Notes: generated by a model from the letters alone, not told the origin. 64,000 nt of DNA from Lysinibacillus fusiformis (GCF_003049525.1 NZ_PYWL01000001.1:310001-374000), one strand, 5' to 3'; shown: positions 20,837 to 33,068, counted from the first letter of the stretch. Numbers and translations are program-made.

Positions 20837-23800
20837 TTAGTGTACTACCTCCGCTTTTGGCATTTCCTCTGCTGTAAATGTCATAGATTCGATGACACGT
20901 ACCATTGCTTCTGCTGTATCTAATGATGTGAGACAAGGTACGCCATTTTCTACAGACTCACGACGGATTCGGAAACCATCTCGAGCTGGTTGCTTACCTT
21001 TTGTTAATGTATTAACAACAAGCTGAGCTTCACCATTTTGGATCAGATCGATCAGTGTTTGTCCCTTCGCACCAATCTTGCCAACGACATCTGTGCGCAC
21101 TCCAGCTTCTTCAAATGCTTTTGCTGTTCCTTCAGTCGCTACAATGCGATAGCCTACTGTTGAGAAACGTTTCGCTAATGCGATTGCTTCTTCTTTATCC
21201 TTATCAGATACTGTAAACAATACTGTTCCTTCTGTGCGAATTTCCATTCCAGCTGCAACTAAACCTTTATAAAGTGCTTTTTCTAAAGTTGCATCTTTGC
21301 CCATTACTTCCCCAGTAGATTTCATTTCAGGGCCTAATGTTATATCTACACGGCGTAATTTGGCAAATGAGAACACCGGAACTTTCACAAATACACCTTT
21401 TTGTTCAGGCGCTAACCCTGTTGGATAGCCCTGCTCGACAATTGATTTCCCTAAAATAGCTTTCGTTGCAATATTAGCCATAGGGATATTTGTAATTTTA
21501 CTTAAGAATGGTACTGTACGTGATGAACGTGGATTCACCTCGATGACAAATACCTCACCTTGGGAAATTACATATTGAATGTTCATTAAGCCAACGATTC
21601 CAAGACCTTTTGCAAGACGTGTTGTATAGTCTACTAATGTATCCTTTTGATGCTGTGTTAATTTCTGTGGGGGGTAAACTGATATAGAGTCACCAGAGTG
21701 TACCCCTGCGCGCTCAATATGTTCCATAATACCTGGGATTAATACATTTTCTCCATCACAGATAGCATCTACTTCAATTTCCTGACCTGTTAGATAACGG
21801 TCCACTAAAACCGGATGATCTGGAGATGCTTCCACTGCGTTCTCCATGTAGTGCTTTAACTCTTCTTGATTGTAAACAATTTCCATCGCGCGGCCACCTA
21901 GCACATAGGAAGGACGAACAAGTACTGGGAAGCCTAGACGCTCACCAATGGCAAGTGCTTCCACTGTAGAAACCGCTGTTTCACCCTGTGGCTGTGGAAT
22001 ATCTAAGTCTCGTAAAGCTTGTTCGAATTTATCGCGGTTTTCTGCACGGTCGATATCCTCTAGAGAAGTTCCTAAGATTTTCACACCATTTGCAGCTAAC
22101 TTATCAGCAAGATTAATCGCTGTTTGACCACCGAATTGAACAACAACTCCGATTGGCTGTTCTAAGTCGATAATATGCATAACATCCTCGATTGTTAATG
22201 GCTCGAAGTATAATTTATCAGAAATTGAGAAGTCCGTAGACACTGTTTCTGGATTTGAGTTGATAATGATTGCTTCATAGCCTGCCTCTTGAATGGCCCA
22301 TACTGAATGGACAGTAGCATAGTCGAATTCTACCCCTTGCCCGATGCGAATCGGTCCTGAACCTAGTACTACTACAGACGGTTTTTCTGACTTAATCGAT
22401 TCGTTTTCTTCCTCGTATGTGCCATAGAAGTAAGGTGTTTCAGATTCAAACTCTGCTGCACATGTATCAACCATTTTATAGACAGGAATAATTCCATGCT
22501 CTTTACGATATGCGTAGATTGCTTCTTCTGTCGTGTTCCAAAGCTCAGCAATTTTCTTATCGGCAAAGCCTAAGCGTTTTGCCGTACGTAGCACTTCTTG
22601 ATCATCTTTATGGTCAACTAGTGTTTGTTCCATATCTACAATGTTTTTAAATTTATTTAAGAAGAATAAGTCAATGGCTGACCATTCATGGATTTGTTCA
22701 ATTGTCACACCACGGCGTAATGCTTCCCCGATGAAGAATAAACGCTCATCCCCAGCCTTGCGGATACGTTTTTCGATCCAAGAATCAGAGTTGTCTTCAG
22801 GATGCTTTAGCTCTAAGTGAACTTGACCTGTTTCAAGTGAACGAACCGCTTTTAACATCGCTTCCTCGAATGTACGGCCTAGCGCCATCACTTCACCAGT
22901 AGCCTTCATTTGCGTGCCAAGATTACGCTTAGCTGATTCGAATTTATCGAATGGCCAGCGTGGGATTTTAGCGACAATATAGTCTAGAGCAGGCTCAAAG
23001 CAAGCATATGTTGATCCTGTTACAGGGTTTTTAATTTCATCTAATGTTAAACCAACTGCAATTTTTGCTGCTAGCTTGGCAATTGGATAGCCTGTTGCTT
23101 TAGAGGCTAAAGCAGAAGAACGTGATACACGTGGATTTACTTCAATTACATAGTAGTTGAAGCTATATGGATCTAGTGCTAACTGTACGTTACAGCCACC
23201 TTCGATTTTTAACGCTCGGATAATATCTAATGAAATATTACGTAGCATTTGATTTTCACGATCTGATAGTGTTTGAGTCGGTGCTACTACAATCGAATCA
23301 CCTGTGTGAATTCCTACTGGGTCAACATTTTCCATATTACATACCACAATGGCATTATCTACTGCATCGCGCATTACTTCATATTCGATCTCTTTATAGC
23401 CTGCAATTGATTTTTCTAGTAAGCATTGTGTTACGGGTGAATATTTAAGGCCTGATGTTACGATTTCCTCTAAATCCTGATCATTGTAGCAAATACCGCC
23501 TCCTGTACCACCTAGCGTAAAGGCTGGACGAACAATAACAGGGTAACCAATTTTGACTACAAACTTTTTCGCTTCGTCTAAGGAATGGATAATATCAGAC
23601 TCAGGTACTGGAGCACCCAATTCGTACATTAAGTTACGGAATAAATCTCGGTCCTCTGCTTTATGAATAGCATCTAGTTTTGTTCCAAGAATTTCTATAC
23701 CAAGCTCATCTAAGATGCCTGATTGATCTAATTCAATCGCCATATTCAGACCAGTTTGACCACCAAGCGTTGGCAAAATAGCATCTGGGCGTTCTTTACG

Positions 23801-24034
23801 TAAAATGCGAGAGACAAAATCAAGAGAAATCGGTTCGATATAAACTTTATCCGCAATTTCTGTATCAGTCATAATTGTGGCAGGGTTTGAGTTGATTAAG
23901 ATAACACGGTAGCCCTCTTCTTTTAATGACAAACAAGCTTGTGTTCCTGCGTAGTCAAATTCTGCTGCTTGTCCGATGACGATAGGGCCTGAGCCGATTA
24001 CTAAAATTGTTTCAATATCTGTACGTTTAGGCAT
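20837..24034 (-). CDS. carB: Carbamoyl-phosphate synthase large subunit
   Basis: Makes carbamoyl phosphate from bicarbonate, ammonia and two ATP, using ammonia channelled from CarA. Two homologous ATP-grasp halves are seen (each opening with a GSGPI[VR]IGQ motif, near residues 14 and 558), joined by an oligomerisation segment. A C-terminal MGS-like regulatory domain starts at about residue 930, where UMP and PRPP act in this family. Length 1065 aa is standard for the pyrimidine-type Bacillus enzyme. It overlaps carA by 8 bases. Confidence 0.97.
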   Translation of the reverse strand: MPKRTDIETILVIGSGPIVIGQAAEFDYAGTQACLSLKEEGYRVILINSNPATIMTDTEIADKVYIEPISLDFVSRILRKERPDAILPTLGGQTGLNMAIELDQSGILDELGIEILGTKLDAIHKAEDRDLFRNLMYELGAPVPESDIIHSLDEAKKFVVKIGYPVIVRPAFTLGGTGGGICYNDQDLEEIVTSGLKYSPVTQCLLEKSIAGYKEIEYEVMRDAVDNAIVVCNMENVDPVGIHTGDSIVVAPTQTLSDRENQMLRNISLDIIRALKIEGGCNVQLALDPYSFNYYVIEVNPRVSRSSALASKATGYPIAKLAAKIAVGLTLDEIKNPVTGSTYACFEPALDYIVAKIPRWPFDKFESAKRNLGTQMKATGEVMALGRTFEEAMLKAVRSLETGQVHLELKHPEDNSDSWIEKRIRKAGDERLFFIGEALRRGVTIEQIHEWSAIDLFFLNKFKNIVDMEQTLVDHKDDQEVLRTAKRLGFADKKIAELWNTTEEAIYAYRKEHGIIPVYKMVDTCAAEFESETPYFYGTYEEENESIKSEKPSVVVLGSGPIRIGQGVEFDYATVHSVWAIQEAGYEAIIINSNPETVSTDFSISDKLYFEPLTIEDVMHIIDLEQPIGVVVQFGGQTAINLADKLAANGVKILGTSLEDIDRAENRDKFEQALRDLDIPQPQGETAVSTVEALAIGERLGFPVLVRPSYVLGGRAMEIVYNQEELKHYMENAVEASPDHPVLVDRYLTGQEIEVDAICDGENVLIPGIMEHIERAGVHSGDSISVYPPQKLTQHQKDTLVDYTTRLAKGLGIVGLMNIQYVISQGEVFVIEVNPRSSRTVPFLSKITNIPMANIATKAILGKSIVEQGYPTGLAPEQKGVFVKVPVFSFAKLRRVDITLGPEMKSTGEVMGKDATLEKALYKGLVAAGMEIRTEGTVLFTVSDKDKEEAIALAKRFSTVGYRIVATEGTAKAFEEAGVRTDVVGKIGAKGQTLIDLIQNGEAQLVVNTLTKGKQPARDGFRIRRESVENGVPCLTSLDTAEAMVRVIESMTFTAEEMPKAEVVH

Positions 24035-25127
24035 GTTGTTTCCCCTTCCCTGCTTCTACTTCCATCATTTCGATAAATTCATCAAATAAGTGGTTTGAAT
24101 CTTCTGGTCCTGGTGATGCTTCTGGGTGGTATTGTACTGTGAAAATTGGATATTTTTTATGACGTACACCCTCACATGTACCGTCATTTAAGGCGATATG
24201 CGTTAATTCTAAATCAGTATCTTGTAATGATTCGATATCGATAGCGTAGCCGTGATTTTGAGATGTTAAATCTGTACGACCTGTGCGTAAATCTTTTACT
24301 GGATGATTGCCACCACGGTGTCCAAATGGTAGTTTAAAGGCTTTCGCTCCACTCGCTAACGAAAAAATTTGATGACCTAAGCAAATACCGAACATTGGCA
24401 CTTTTCCGATTAAGTTACGTACTGTTTCGATACCTTCTTGGACATCTTCTGGATTTCCTGGTCCGTTTGATAGCATGATGCCATCTGGATGCCAAGCTAA
24501 AATTTCTTCAGCTGACGTATTGTAAGGAACGACTAGTACATCACAATCACGTTTATTTAATTCACGAAGAATGCCGTGTTTCATGCCGTAGTCAATTAAG
24601 ACCACTCGTTTACCTCGTCCAGGTGATGGATAGGCAGCTTTTGGCGATACTTCACGTACATGGTGTGTTATAGCTGGTGTCGTTTGCAATTGCGCGATAA
24701 CCTCACTCACATTTACTTCTTCATCGGCTGCTGTCAAAATCGCCTTTACTGATCCTTTACTACGAATAATACGTGTTAATTTACGCGTATCAATTCCCTC
24801 AATACCAGGAATATCTTTCGATGTTAAATAGTCATCTAATGTTAAATCGCAACGGAAGTTAGAAGGCGTTTTAGCTAGTTCGCGTACCACAAATCCACGT
24901 ATAGCTGGCGTGATGGACTCAAAATCATCTCGGTTAATGCCGTAGTTTCCTACCATTGGATACGTCAATGTAACAATTTGACCGTAGAATGAAGGGTCTG
25001 AAATTGTTTCTTGATACCCTGTCATACCTGTCGTAAATACAACCTCACCCTGTGAAGCACGATCACTCCCAAATGCTGTACCTGTAAATACTGTGCCATC
25101 CTCTAAAACTAGTAAACGTTTTTTCAT
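24027..25127 (-). CDS. carA: Carbamoyl-phosphate synthase small (glutaminase) subunit
   Basis: Hydrolyses glutamine to supply ammonia to CarB. The N-terminal CPSase_sm domain starts with [11 protein letters not shown], and the C-terminal class I glutamine amidotransferase domain has the nucleophile Cys in GICLGHQ and the catalytic His-Glu in [10 protein letters not shown]. The 366 aa length is typical. The ATG overlaps the pyrC stop by one base. Confidence 0.97.
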   Translation of the reverse strand: MKKRLLVLEDGTVFTGTAFGSDRASQGEVVFTTGMTGYQETISDPSFYGQIVTLTYPMVGNYGINRDDFESITPAIRGFVVRELAKTPSNFRCDLTLDDYLTSKDIPGIEGIDTRKLTRIIRSKGSVKAILTAADEEVNVSEVIAQLQTTPAITHHVREVSPKAAYPSPGRGKRVVLIDYGMKHGILRELNKRDCDVLVVPYNTSAEEILAWHPDGIMLSNGPGNPEDVQEGIETVRNLIGKVPMFGICLGHQIFSLASGAKAFKLPFGHRGGNHPVKDLRTGRTDLTSQNHGYAIDIESLQDTDLELTHIALNDGTCEGVRHKKYPIFTVQYHPEASPGPEDSNHLFDEFIEMMEVEAGKGKQHA

Positions 25128-26404
25128 TACTCTGCCTCCTGATATACGATATTTCCTTCAAAAATGGTTAGTACCGGCCAACCTTTTGCAACCCAACCGT
25201 TAAATGGTGTATTACGTCCTTTTGATACAAAGCCTTCCGCATCAATTGTTTGTTCTTTTTGAATATCTATTAAAATCATATCCGCTGAAGCACCAACTGC
25301 TAATGTGCCATATGGTAGATCAAAAATTTCAGCTGCTTTCACGGACATCCAGTCGATTAATTGTTTTAAAGTCCATTTTCCTGTTTCAACAAATTGTGTA
25401 TAGAGTAGTGGGAAGGCTGTTTCGAAACCTACAATGCCAAATGGTGCGCCCACCATACCACAGCATTTTTCTTCAACTGTATGTGGCGCATGATCTGTCG
25501 CGATACAATCGATAGTCCCATCAAGTAGTGCGGCATGTAGCGAATCTTTGTCATCAGCCCCACGCAATGGTGGATTCATTTTCCAGTTCGCATCATCAGA
25601 TGGAATATCCATTTCTTCAAGTAATAAATGATGCGGACAAACCTCAGCTGTTACACGAATTCCGGCTGCCTTTGCATCTCTTACCGCACGAACAGATTCT
25701 TTTGTTGATACGTGACAAACATGATAGCGTGCACCTGCAGCCTCAGCAAGCAGTACATCTCGTGCAATTTGAACGGATTCGCAAATGGAAGGAATCCCTG
25801 GAAGATCAAGCTCCTTATTACGCTTTCCTTCATGCATAACCCCATCATAAATTAATGAATTGTCCTCGCAATGCGCTACAACTACCATATCGTGCTGGGC
25901 AGCATCCTTCATTTGCTCATACATGGTTGAAGCAAGCTGAATTCCTACGCCATCATCTGAGAACGCTACAGCTCCATGCGCCTTTAACTCCTCCACATTT
26001 GTTCGAACTTCCCCAGAAATATCCTTTGTTAGCGAACCGTATGGGAGTACTCGAATAACAGCACTTTCTTTGATCAGCCCATTAATAAGCTGCATGTTTT
26101 CCACTGAATCTGGTACCGGCTTTGTATTTGGCATGGCGCAAATTGTCGTAAAGCCACCTTTTGCTGCTGAGGCAGACCCTGTTGCGATTGTTTCTTTATG
26201 TTCAAAGCCTGGCTCTCGTAAATGTGTATGCACATCGACAAAGCCTGGCGCTACAATAAAGCCCTTACCCTCAATGACCTCCGCACCTACTACCGTTACA
26301 TCTTGGCCAATTGCTGTAATTATTCCTTCTGCCATGGCGATATTGACTGTTTGCAGCTCACCTTGTTCATTTAACATTTGCACATTTTGAAGTACTTTTG
26401 TCAT
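25127..26404 (-). CDS. pyrC: Dihydroorotase
   Basis: Closes carbamoyl aspartate to dihydroorotate. It is a type I, zinc-dependent amidohydrolase with the metal motif [16 protein letters not shown] at about residues 57-72 and the late catalytic Asp in [10 protein letters not shown]. At 425 aa it matches the Bacillus enzyme. It follows pyrB by one base in the operon. Confidence 0.97.
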   Translation of the reverse strand: MTKVLQNVQMLNEQGELQTVNIAMAEGIITAIGQDVTVVGAEVIEGKGFIVAPGFVDVHTHLREPGFEHKETIATGSASAAKGGFTTICAMPNTKPVPDSVENMQLINGLIKESAVIRVLPYGSLTKDISGEVRTNVEELKAHGAVAFSDDGVGIQLASTMYEQMKDAAQHDMVVVAHCEDNSLIYDGVMHEGKRNKELDLPGIPSICESVQIARDVLLAEAAGARYHVCHVSTKESVRAVRDAKAAGIRVTAEVCPHHLLLEEMDIPSDDANWKMNPPLRGADDKDSLHAALLDGTIDCIATDHAPHTVEEKCCGMVGAPFGIVGFETAFPLLYTQFVETGKWTLKQLIDWMSVKAAEIFDLPYGTLAVGASADMILIDIQKEQTIDAEGFVSKGRNTPFNGWVAKGWPVLTIFEGNIVYQEAE

Positions 26405-26405
26405 G

Positions 26406-27287
26406 TTATTCTCTCCCCCTTAAAATGGTTTCCACAATGGCCATCCGTGTGTAGACTCCATTTCGTACCTGCTCGAAAATTCGAGAACGTCCACACTCTA
26501 CAAGCTCAGTAGCAATTTCTACATCACGATTCACTGGTGCTGGATGCATAATAATAGCTGATTCTTTCATTTGCTTTTCTCGTTCAATTGTTAAGCCGTA
26601 TTCTTGATGGTAGCCTTCTTTCGAAAAGCTTTTATTTACTTTATGACGTTCATGTTGCACACGTAATAGCATAATGACATCGCTATTCTCGATTAAATCA
26701 TCCCAAGAATGATGAGCTTCAAATCCTCCTGACCATTCTTCTGGACAAAGGAAGTGAACATTTGCCCCTAAACGTTGTAATGCATGGGCATTTGATTTTG
26801 CTACTCGACTATGTGAGATATCCCCAACAATCGTAATATTCAGCCCTTCAAAATAACCAAACTCTTTTTTTATCGTATATAGATCCAATAATGATTGGGA
26901 TGGATGCTGCCCTGCGCCGTCTCCTGCATTGATGATAGCTACATTAATACCATTTAGTAGCTCATTATAATATTCATCTTCTGATGCTCGAATAATGACT
27001 GCATCTAAACCAATCATTTCTAAAGTTTTGACCGTATCGTACAATGTCTCCCCTTTAGTCACACTCGAAAATCCAGCGTCGAAAGGGATGATATGACAGC
27101 CAATTTTATGCTCAGCCATTTCGAAGCTTGATTTTGTCCGTGTACTTGGTTCGAAAAATAAGTTGGCAACGTTGTATATCCGAGATAACGATGATGTTTC
27201 ACCATTTTCAAACGCTTGCGCAAGATCTAGGATGTGGTTAATCTCTTCTGTTGTTAAATGTTCCATCGATAATAAGTTCTTCATCAT
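26406..27287 (-). CDS. pyrB: Aspartate carbamoyltransferase catalytic subunit
   Basis: Joins carbamoyl phosphate and aspartate. The carbamoyl-phosphate loop STRTKSSFE, the [11 protein letters not shown] motif and the aspartate-side [10 protein letters not shown] motif are all present. No pyrI regulatory gene is nearby, as usual in Bacillales. Two adjacent ATGs follow a GGGGGT ribosome site; B. subtilis PyrB aligns from the second. A longer in-frame start 54 bases upstream would run into the attenuator region and looks unlikely. About 293 aa. Confidence 0.95.
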   Translation of the reverse strand: MMKNLLSMEHLTTEEINHILDLAQAFENGETSSLSRIYNVANLFFEPSTRTKSSFEMAEHKIGCHIIPFDAGFSSVTKGETLYDTVKTLEMIGLDAVIIRASEDEYYNELLNGINVAIINAGDGAGQHPSQSLLDLYTIKKEFGYFEGLNITIVGDISHSRVAKSNAHALQRLGANVHFLCPEEWSGGFEAHHSWDDLIENSDVIMLLRVQHERHKVNKSFSKEGYHQEYGLTIEREKQMKESAIIMHPAPVNRDVEIATELVECGRSRIFEQVRNGVYTRMAIVETILRGRE

Positions 27288-27341
27288 GTGACCCCCATAA
27301 GGTTGTATGTCATGAACGTCTATGTATGACGTTCTTTTCAT

Positions 27342-27376
27342 AAAGTAAAAGCCCCGTTGATGTCATCAACGAGGCA
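27342..27376 (-). terminator. Attenuator terminator upstream of pyrB
   Basis: On the minus strand GCCTCGTTGATG pairs with CATCAACGGGGC, followed by TTTTACTTT. It lies between pyrP and pyrB, downstream of a PyrR-binding loop, and is the terminator arm of PyrR-controlled attenuation. Confidence 0.9.
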
Positions 27377-27434
27377 TAAGGAGGCGTGACAAACTACAGC
27401 AGGAAATCATCCTTACTTTAGTCTATCCACAACT

Positions 27435-27460
27435 TCCCTTTTTTTGCCTCTCTGGACAAT
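27435..27460 (-). promoter_or_regulatory. PyrR-binding RNA loop in the pyrP-pyrB leader
   Basis: The minus strand reads TTGTCCAGAGAGGC followed by an A-run and GGGA, the conserved anti-antiterminator loop that PyrR-UMP stabilises in B. subtilis. With UMP bound, PyrR favours the downstream pyrB terminator. The GGCTGA part of the consensus is replaced by GGCAAA, so it may bind less tightly than the leader copy. Confidence 0.85.
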
Positions 27461-27476
27461 TCATTAAAAGGTACTA

Positions 27477-28787
27477 CTATGAATTTTTATTTTGATTGTA
27501 TGGTACAGGTTTTTCGGCTTCTTTCTTACCTGGTAATATGGCATTCAATAGCACCCCGATGATAGCGGCTAGTGCCATTCCTTCAATACTTAATGATTCT
27601 GAAATGACGAACTTCGCTCCGCCAATCCCGATGACTAAAATCACTGAAGCAATTACTAGATTACGACTATTCCCGAAATCAATATGATTATCTACTAGCA
27701 TACGTAAACCACTAGCTGCAATAATACCGAAGAGCAAGATGGACACCCCACCTAGTACTGCGGTTGGAATAGTTGCAATCACTGCCATTGCTTTCCCGAA
27801 GAATGATAGTAAGATGGCTACTATTGCAGCACCTGCGATAACGTACACACTATAAACACGAGTAATTGCTAGAACTCCAATATTTTCACCGTAAGTTGTT
27901 TTAGGTGGACCACCGATTAGCGCACTTACGAATGTGCCAAGTCCATCACCTAGTAGGGAGCGGTGTAAACCAGGTTCCTTAATGTAATCACGGTTAACTA
28001 CTTTCCCTAATACAAGCTGATGACCAATATGTTCAGAAATCGTTACAATCACGATTGGTACCATGACAAGTAGAATTTTTGTTGTGATTTCAAATTCATA
28101 ATGCACACCGGGTAGCAAGAAGTCTGGCATAGCAAAGAATTTTGCGTTGGCAATCGGTGTATAATCTACAATGTCGACAATCATGGAGTAAACATAGCCA
28201 ACGATTAAGCCCATCAAAATTGGCATTGTACTTAAAATTCCTTTAAAGAAAATCGTGAAGATAATCGCTGTAAACACTGTGACTAAAGCTGCTGAGAAGT
28301 GTAAAAAGCTATACTCCCCATTGACATTCATCGCCATATTCACGGCCGTACCCGATAGGCCTAATCCAATAACCATGATTACTGGTCCAACTACAATCGG
28401 TGGTAAAATTTTCATGATCCACTTATAACCACTTTTCCAAATGATTAAGGATACGATTCCGTAGGTGATTCCGACAGCCATTGCGCCAATCATGGCATTT
28501 CCTGGGTTTACACTGGAGCCATCCTCGTTCAAACCGCCTGCCGCCAATAATATGGGAGCAATAAAGGCAAAGGAGGAGCCTAAGTAAGCCGGTACCTGAA
28601 ATTTTGTAATTAATAGGAAGAATATTGTTGCAATCCCACTTGTTAAAAGGGCAATTGCAGGGCTAAGACCTACTAACTGTGGCACTAAGATTGTTGAACC
28701 AAACATCGCAAACATATGTTGGAAGCTTAATGTCACTAGCTGAAGTGGGGTTGGTTTATCCTTAATATCTAATACTGCATTTGACAT
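27477..28787 (-). CDS. pyrP: Uracil permease (NCS2 family)
   Basis: A proton-coupled uracil uptake protein of the inner membrane (UraA/PyrP type). About 12-14 hydrophobic helices are visible. The family signature with the QLVGLSPAIALLTSGI region and the GGPPKTTYGENIGV motif (about residues 290-303) marks the substrate site. The 436 aa length is normal. It lies 14 bases after pyrR, so no attenuator fits between them. Confidence 0.95.
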   Translation of the reverse strand: MSNAVLDIKDKPTPLQLVTLSFQHMFAMFGSTILVPQLVGLSPAIALLTSGIATIFFLLITKFQVPAYLGSSFAFIAPILLAAGGLNEDGSSVNPGNAMIGAMAVGITYGIVSLIIWKSGYKWIMKILPPIVVGPVIMVIGLGLSGTAVNMAMNVNGEYSFLHFSAALVTVFTAIIFTIFFKGILSTMPILMGLIVGYVYSMIVDIVDYTPIANAKFFAMPDFLLPGVHYEFEITTKILLVMVPIVIVTISEHIGHQLVLGKVVNRDYIKEPGLHRSLLGDGLGTFVSALIGGPPKTTYGENIGVLAITRVYSVYVIAGAAIVAILLSFFGKAMAVIATIPTAVLGGVSILLFGIIAASGLRMLVDNHIDFGNSRNLVIASVILVIGIGGAKFVISESLSIEGMALAAIIGVLLNAILPGKKEAEKPVPYNQNKNS

Positions 28788-28801
28788 TTTGTTTCCTCAC
28801 T

Positions 28802-29485
<684 letters not shown>

Positions 29486-29495
29486 CTATCACATG

Positions 29496-29520
29496 ACCCT
29501 TCTCAGCCTCTCTGGACTGC
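29496..29520 (-). promoter_or_regulatory. PyrR-binding RNA loop in the pyr leader
   Basis: The minus strand reads GCAGTCCAGAGAGGCTGAGA then AGGGT, a near-perfect match to the B. subtilis PyrR-binding consensus with its flanking stem. It lies about 70-90 bases upstream of the leader terminator. Confidence 0.93.
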
Positions 29521-29564
29521 TATTAAAGGTGAATATTTAGTTAGGTTGTTCATTCACTGTCGTT

Positions 29565-29593
29565 AGTATAGACTTTCTTTGCGTATACGTCAA
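29565..29593 (-). promoter_or_regulatory. Sigma-A promoter of the pyr operon
   Basis: On the minus strand TTGACG and TATACT are separated by exactly 17 bases. The -35 overlaps the rluD stop codon, and transcription would begin about 40 bases before the PyrR-binding loop. Confidence 0.82.
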
Positions 29594-30501
29594 TGCTTAT
29601 TTCGTAATTCATTTAATAATTGCTCATAATCAGCAGGAAGTGGTGTTTCAAACTCTAAGTATTCACCTGAAGAAGGATGATTGAAGCCTAGCGTTGCTGC
29701 ATGAAGAACTTGTCCACCAAAATCAATTGTCTTTTTCGGTCCATACTTTGGATCTCCAACAAGCGGGAAGCCGATATAATTCATATGCACACGAATTTGA
29801 TGTGTTCGTCCTGTTTCTAGACGACACTCTACAAGCGTATAATCACCAAAGCGCTCTACCACATGGAAATGAGTTACTGCATGTTTACCATTATCAACAA
29901 TAGCCTGCTTCTGACGGTCCTTCTGATCACGACCGATTGGCGCATCAATAGTCCCTTTATCATGTGCAATATGCCCATGTACAAGAGCAATATATTTACG
30001 AGTAACAGTTTTATTGACTAGCTGATCCACTAATGATTCATGAGCTACATCGTTTTTGGCAACCATTAATAAGCCGGATGTATCTTTATCAATACGGTGG
30101 ACTATACCTGGACGCATAATCCCATTGATCCCCGATAAATCTTTACATTGATACATTAACCCATTTACTAGCGTGCCTGTCAAATGCCCTGGTGCTGGAT
30201 GAACGACCATACCCTTTGGTTTGTTCACAACAAGAACATCAGCATCCTCATAAACAATATCAAGTGCTAGATTTTCTGCGATTACATCAAGCGGTTCAGC
30301 TTCTGGTACATCAATAGCAATAACGTCCCCCGCTTTTACCTTATATTTTGGTTTCACAGCATCGCCATTTACTTTGATATTTCCGTCACTAACCCAGTTC
30401 CCAATCTGCGTGCGCGACCATTCAGATTGTAAGCTTGAAAGTGCTTTATCAATGCGCTCTCCTTGCTGTTGTTCTTCGATTGTATATGTTACTTGCGTCA
30501 T
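29590..30501 (-). CDS. rluD: RluA-family 23S rRNA pseudouridine synthase (YlyB/RluD type)
   Basis: Converts uridines of 23S rRNA to pseudouridine. An N-terminal S4 RNA-binding domain (about residues 13-75) is followed by the RluA catalytic domain. The catalytic Asp lies in HRIDKDTSGLLMVAKN at about residues 136-151. At 303 aa it matches B. subtilis YlyB. The start overlaps the lspA stop by the ATGA motif, and the pyr promoter begins at its stop codon. The exact target uridine is not known from sequence. Confidence 0.93.
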   Translation of the reverse strand: MTQVTYTIEEQQQGERIDKALSSLQSEWSRTQIGNWVSDGNIKVNGDAVKPKYKVKAGDVIAIDVPEAEPLDVIAENLALDIVYEDADVLVVNKPKGMVVHPAPGHLTGTLVNGLMYQCKDLSGINGIMRPGIVHRIDKDTSGLLMVAKNDVAHESLVDQLVNKTVTRKYIALVHGHIAHDKGTIDAPIGRDQKDRQKQAIVDNGKHAVTHFHVVERFGDYTLVECRLETGRTHQIRVHMNYIGFPLVGDPKYGPKKTIDFGGQVLHAATLGFNHPSSGEYLEFETPLPADYEQLLNELRNKH

Positions 30502-30977
30502 TGTTTCACCTGTTTCTTCTCTTTTTTATCTTCCATAATTAAGCCAATCATAAGTATAACAACAGCAATCGTCAATGCAGCATCTGCCACATTAAAAATT
30601 GGGAAATCATACTTAATAATTGGAATTAAAACATCTACAAAATCGACCACTTCTCCTCTAAATATACGATCGATAAAGTTCCCTATTGCTCCACCAAGTA
30701 ATAGCATTAAGCCCACTTGAAAAATTGGCTTCCCTTTTGCCTCTCTATGATAAAAATAGACAATGGCACAGATAACGGCAACTGTTACGATACTAAACAA
30801 CCACATTTGCCCTTCTAGCATCCCCCATGCTGCACCTCTGTTACGATGAGACAAAATGCCAAACCATGGGTCTAATACAGCAATACGTTCACCATACTCC
30901 ATATTTTTCACAATCAACCACTTTGTCCATTGGTCCAATAAGACGACAAAGGCAGCCAATCCATAATATTTATACAC
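30498..30977 (-). CDS. lspA: Lipoprotein signal peptidase (signal peptidase II)
   Basis: A membrane aspartyl protease that cleaves lipoprotein signal peptides such as those of the two peptide-binding proteins in this window. Four membrane helices are visible. The catalytic Asp pair sits in GNFIDR and VVDFVD at about residues 112-130, and the SHRNRGAAWGML motif is present. The start is taken as GTG, 6 bases after GGAGGA and aligned with the B. subtilis N-terminus. An ATG two codons upstream directly abuts that site. 159 aa. Confidence 0.94.
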   Translation of the reverse strand: MYKYYGLAAFVVLLDQWTKWLIVKNMEYGERIAVLDPWFGILSHRNRGAAWGMLEGQMWLFSIVTVAVICAIVYFYHREAKGKPIFQVGLMLLLGGAIGNFIDRIFRGEVVDFVDVLIPIIKYDFPIFNVADAALTIAVVILMIGLIMEDKKEKKQVKQ

Positions 30978-31085
30978 AAACATTCCTCCGTTCGCTCAAC
31001 ATCTAACCTATTCTACCATATCAGCACCATTGACAATAACTAATATCACATCAAAATATGGCGGATTCCAAATCTCTTGAAAATA

Positions 31086-31128
31086 CAAAAAAGCTATCTC
31101 TATCACTTTTTGAGCAATAGAAATAGCC
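31086..31128 (-). terminator. Terminator of the symporter operon
   Basis: On the minus strand GCTATTTCTAT pairs with ATAGAGATAGC, followed by a run of six T, just after the symporter stop. Confidence 0.82.
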
Positions 31129-31140
31129 AAACTTCTAGTT

Positions 31141-32709
31141 TTATACTGTTTCAGATTCTTTTGAATGGACGCGCTTCATAAAATCATTGACATCAGCAGG
31201 TACCTTTCGATCTAATAGTGACACAATAATCACTGATAAGAAACCGACAGGAACCGTCACAATCCCTGGAATTTTAAACTGTAAGAAACTCGGTAAAGTT
31301 CCTGGTAAAAAAATCATCCACATGGACACAGCAAGTCCAATAAGTAATCCCGCAATGGCTCCTTTTTCTGTCATGCCTCTCCACCAAATACCTAAAATGA
31401 ATATTGGCGTAAATGTACTTGCTGCGACTGTAAAGGCGAGCGCCACTAAATGACCGATAGATGCATCCTTAACAAGAAGCCCCAGTGCCCCATATAAAAT
31501 ACCCAATAGGACGATAGCAACTTTTCCAGCAATGACGCGCTGTTTTTGCGTAATGTCCTTTTTCATAATGTTAGCATACAAATCATGAGCAAGTGCCCCA
31601 GAGCTTGTAATAAAGAGCCCTGAAAGATTGGAGAATATAGCTGCAAATGCCCCCGCTATAACTAAGCCAAGCAACCATTTACCACCTAGAGCTAGCGCTG
31701 TAGTCGGTATCACCATGTTGTTTCCGCCCAGTACAAGATCACGCATAACCTCTTCACTCGCTGTTCCCGAGATGAAAATTGAACGACCAACAACACCCAA
31801 ATAAACCGCTAATAAAAAGAATGTACTAGCAATCCCAATAGCCATCAGCGCGGATTTTCGAGCTGCTTTAGCACTTGGATTCGTATAAAAACGCAATAAA
31901 ATATGAGGAAGTCCAATCGTTCCTAAAGCTAAACCAATCGTCATGCTAATCGTTTGCCAAAATGTTGGGAAATAAAAGCCTGTCCCTGTCCATGCGGCAC
32001 CATCAAAATTAACATCATTCCCATCTAAAGCATATGGGGATGTGCCCGTAATAGGACCGCTAAAGGAATTAATAGCTGCAAGAATTTTATCGTAATGCAA
32101 GCCACTGTATACCGCTGCTACTAGCATCACAATAAATGCACCAAGACGAATCCACAGCTCCAAAGCTTGGTTAATGGTTGTTCCTTTCATACCACCAATA
32201 CCTACATAAAAAATCATGACAACACATGTAAAGATAATACCAAATTCATAGGAAGTGCCGAAAAACATACTTAAAATTTGAGCAGCACCTAATAGTTGCG
32301 GAGCTGCATAAAAGCCTGAAATTGCTAATACTACCGCAACCGCTACTAGTCGTGCTCGTTTACTATGAAAACGATAGCCCAAAAAATCCGCTACCGTAAA
32401 TGCACCAAATCGTCTCAAAGGGCCTGCTACAAATATAGCTAATAAGGTTAAACCAATTGAGAAACAAAAAGCATAATAAGCCCCGTCATATCCTAGTTGA
32501 AATGTTAAACCCGCAATACCGAGGAATGTGGCTGCACTTAAATAATCCCCACCGATTGCAGAACCATTTGTAAACCAGCCAAAGCTTCTTCCTCCTACAA
32601 AGAAATCCGATGCAGTTGCATTTCTTTTTGTTAAATACGTAATGTATACAATCGTTCCCATTAATGCAATGGTCATTAACATCTTTGGTTCTAAAAGAGC
32701 TCCCATCAT
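31141..32709 (-). CDS. Sodium:solute symporter, acetate-permease (ActP/YwcA) type
   Basis: A membrane symporter of the SSS family with about 13 helices and 522 aa. The N-terminal region has DFFVGGRSFGWFTNGSAIGGDYLSA-type sequence (seen as FFVGGRSFGW then NGSAIGGDYLSAATFLG), the mark of the ActP subgroup that takes up acetate and other short monocarboxylates. Co-transcribed after a small DUF485 protein, the usual partner (E. coli yjcH-actP, B. subtilis ywcB-ywcA). The substrate is inferred from family and context only. A divergent AraC-type gene is its likely regulator. Confidence 0.9.
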   Translation of the reverse strand: MMGALLEPKMLMTIALMGTIVYITYLTKRNATASDFFVGGRSFGWFTNGSAIGGDYLSAATFLGIAGLTFQLGYDGAYYAFCFSIGLTLLAIFVAGPLRRFGAFTVADFLGYRFHSKRARLVAVAVVLAISGFYAAPQLLGAAQILSMFFGTSYEFGIIFTCVVMIFYVGIGGMKGTTINQALELWIRLGAFIVMLVAAVYSGLHYDKILAAINSFSGPITGTSPYALDGNDVNFDGAAWTGTGFYFPTFWQTISMTIGLALGTIGLPHILLRFYTNPSAKAARKSALMAIGIASTFFLLAVYLGVVGRSIFISGTASEEVMRDLVLGGNNMVIPTTALALGGKWLLGLVIAGAFAAIFSNLSGLFITSSGALAHDLYANIMKKDITQKQRVIAGKVAIVLLGILYGALGLLVKDASIGHLVALAFTVAASTFTPIFILGIWWRGMTEKGAIAGLLIGLAVSMWMIFLPGTLPSFLQFKIPGIVTVPVGFLSVIIVSLLDRKVPADVNDFMKRVHSKESETV

Positions 32710-32732
32710 TCAACTCATCCCCCTTGTTTCAA

Positions 32733-33068
32733 CTACTTATTGGCTAAATCATATTTTTTCAGGCGTTTTTCGTACATGGCAGTATGCACATAAGCGATAA
32801 TAAATGCCATCGCCATCATGACAACAGTTGTCACAAACCAGGTTACCGTCATACCACCCCACATTTTCTTAAAGGCAAATGCTGGTGCAAACCAATTCAT
32901 AACAGGGATACTAAAAATTAATATAAAATAAAATACCGATAAGCCTAAACCCGTTGTAAATTCATCTTTCATAATTTTATTTGTCTCCGCATCTAGAGGT
33001 GGAAGATCCTTTACATCAATGGTGCCTGCCTCCACGTATTCATAATCATGACTCCCTACTTCTGCCAT
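32733..33068 (-). CDS. DUF485 membrane protein, symporter partner (YjcH/YwcB type)
   Basis: A small inner-membrane protein of 111 aa. Two membrane helices lie at about residues 43-65 and 78-102. The DUF485 pattern is visible in the first helix (FYFILIFSIPVMNWFAP) and the AMAFIIAYVH end. It is the first gene of the two-gene symporter operon, which is the normal arrangement; the molecular role is not known. The start ATG follows AAAGGGGGAG by 8 bases; an in-frame TTG two codons upstream is less well placed. Confidence 0.9.
   Translation of the reverse strand: MAEVGSHDYEYVEAGTIDVKDLPPLDAETNKIMKDEFTTGLGLSVFYFILIFSIPVMNWFAPAFAFKKMWGGMTVTWFVTTVVMMAMAFIIAYVHTAMYEKRLKKYDLANK

Noticed and set aside
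25204..26390. Row of four plus-strand open frames over pyrC and the start of carA-side sequence
   Set aside because: They lie opposite pyrC, have no ribosome sites and no recognisable protein features. Antisense frames are kept open by the codon use of pyrC.
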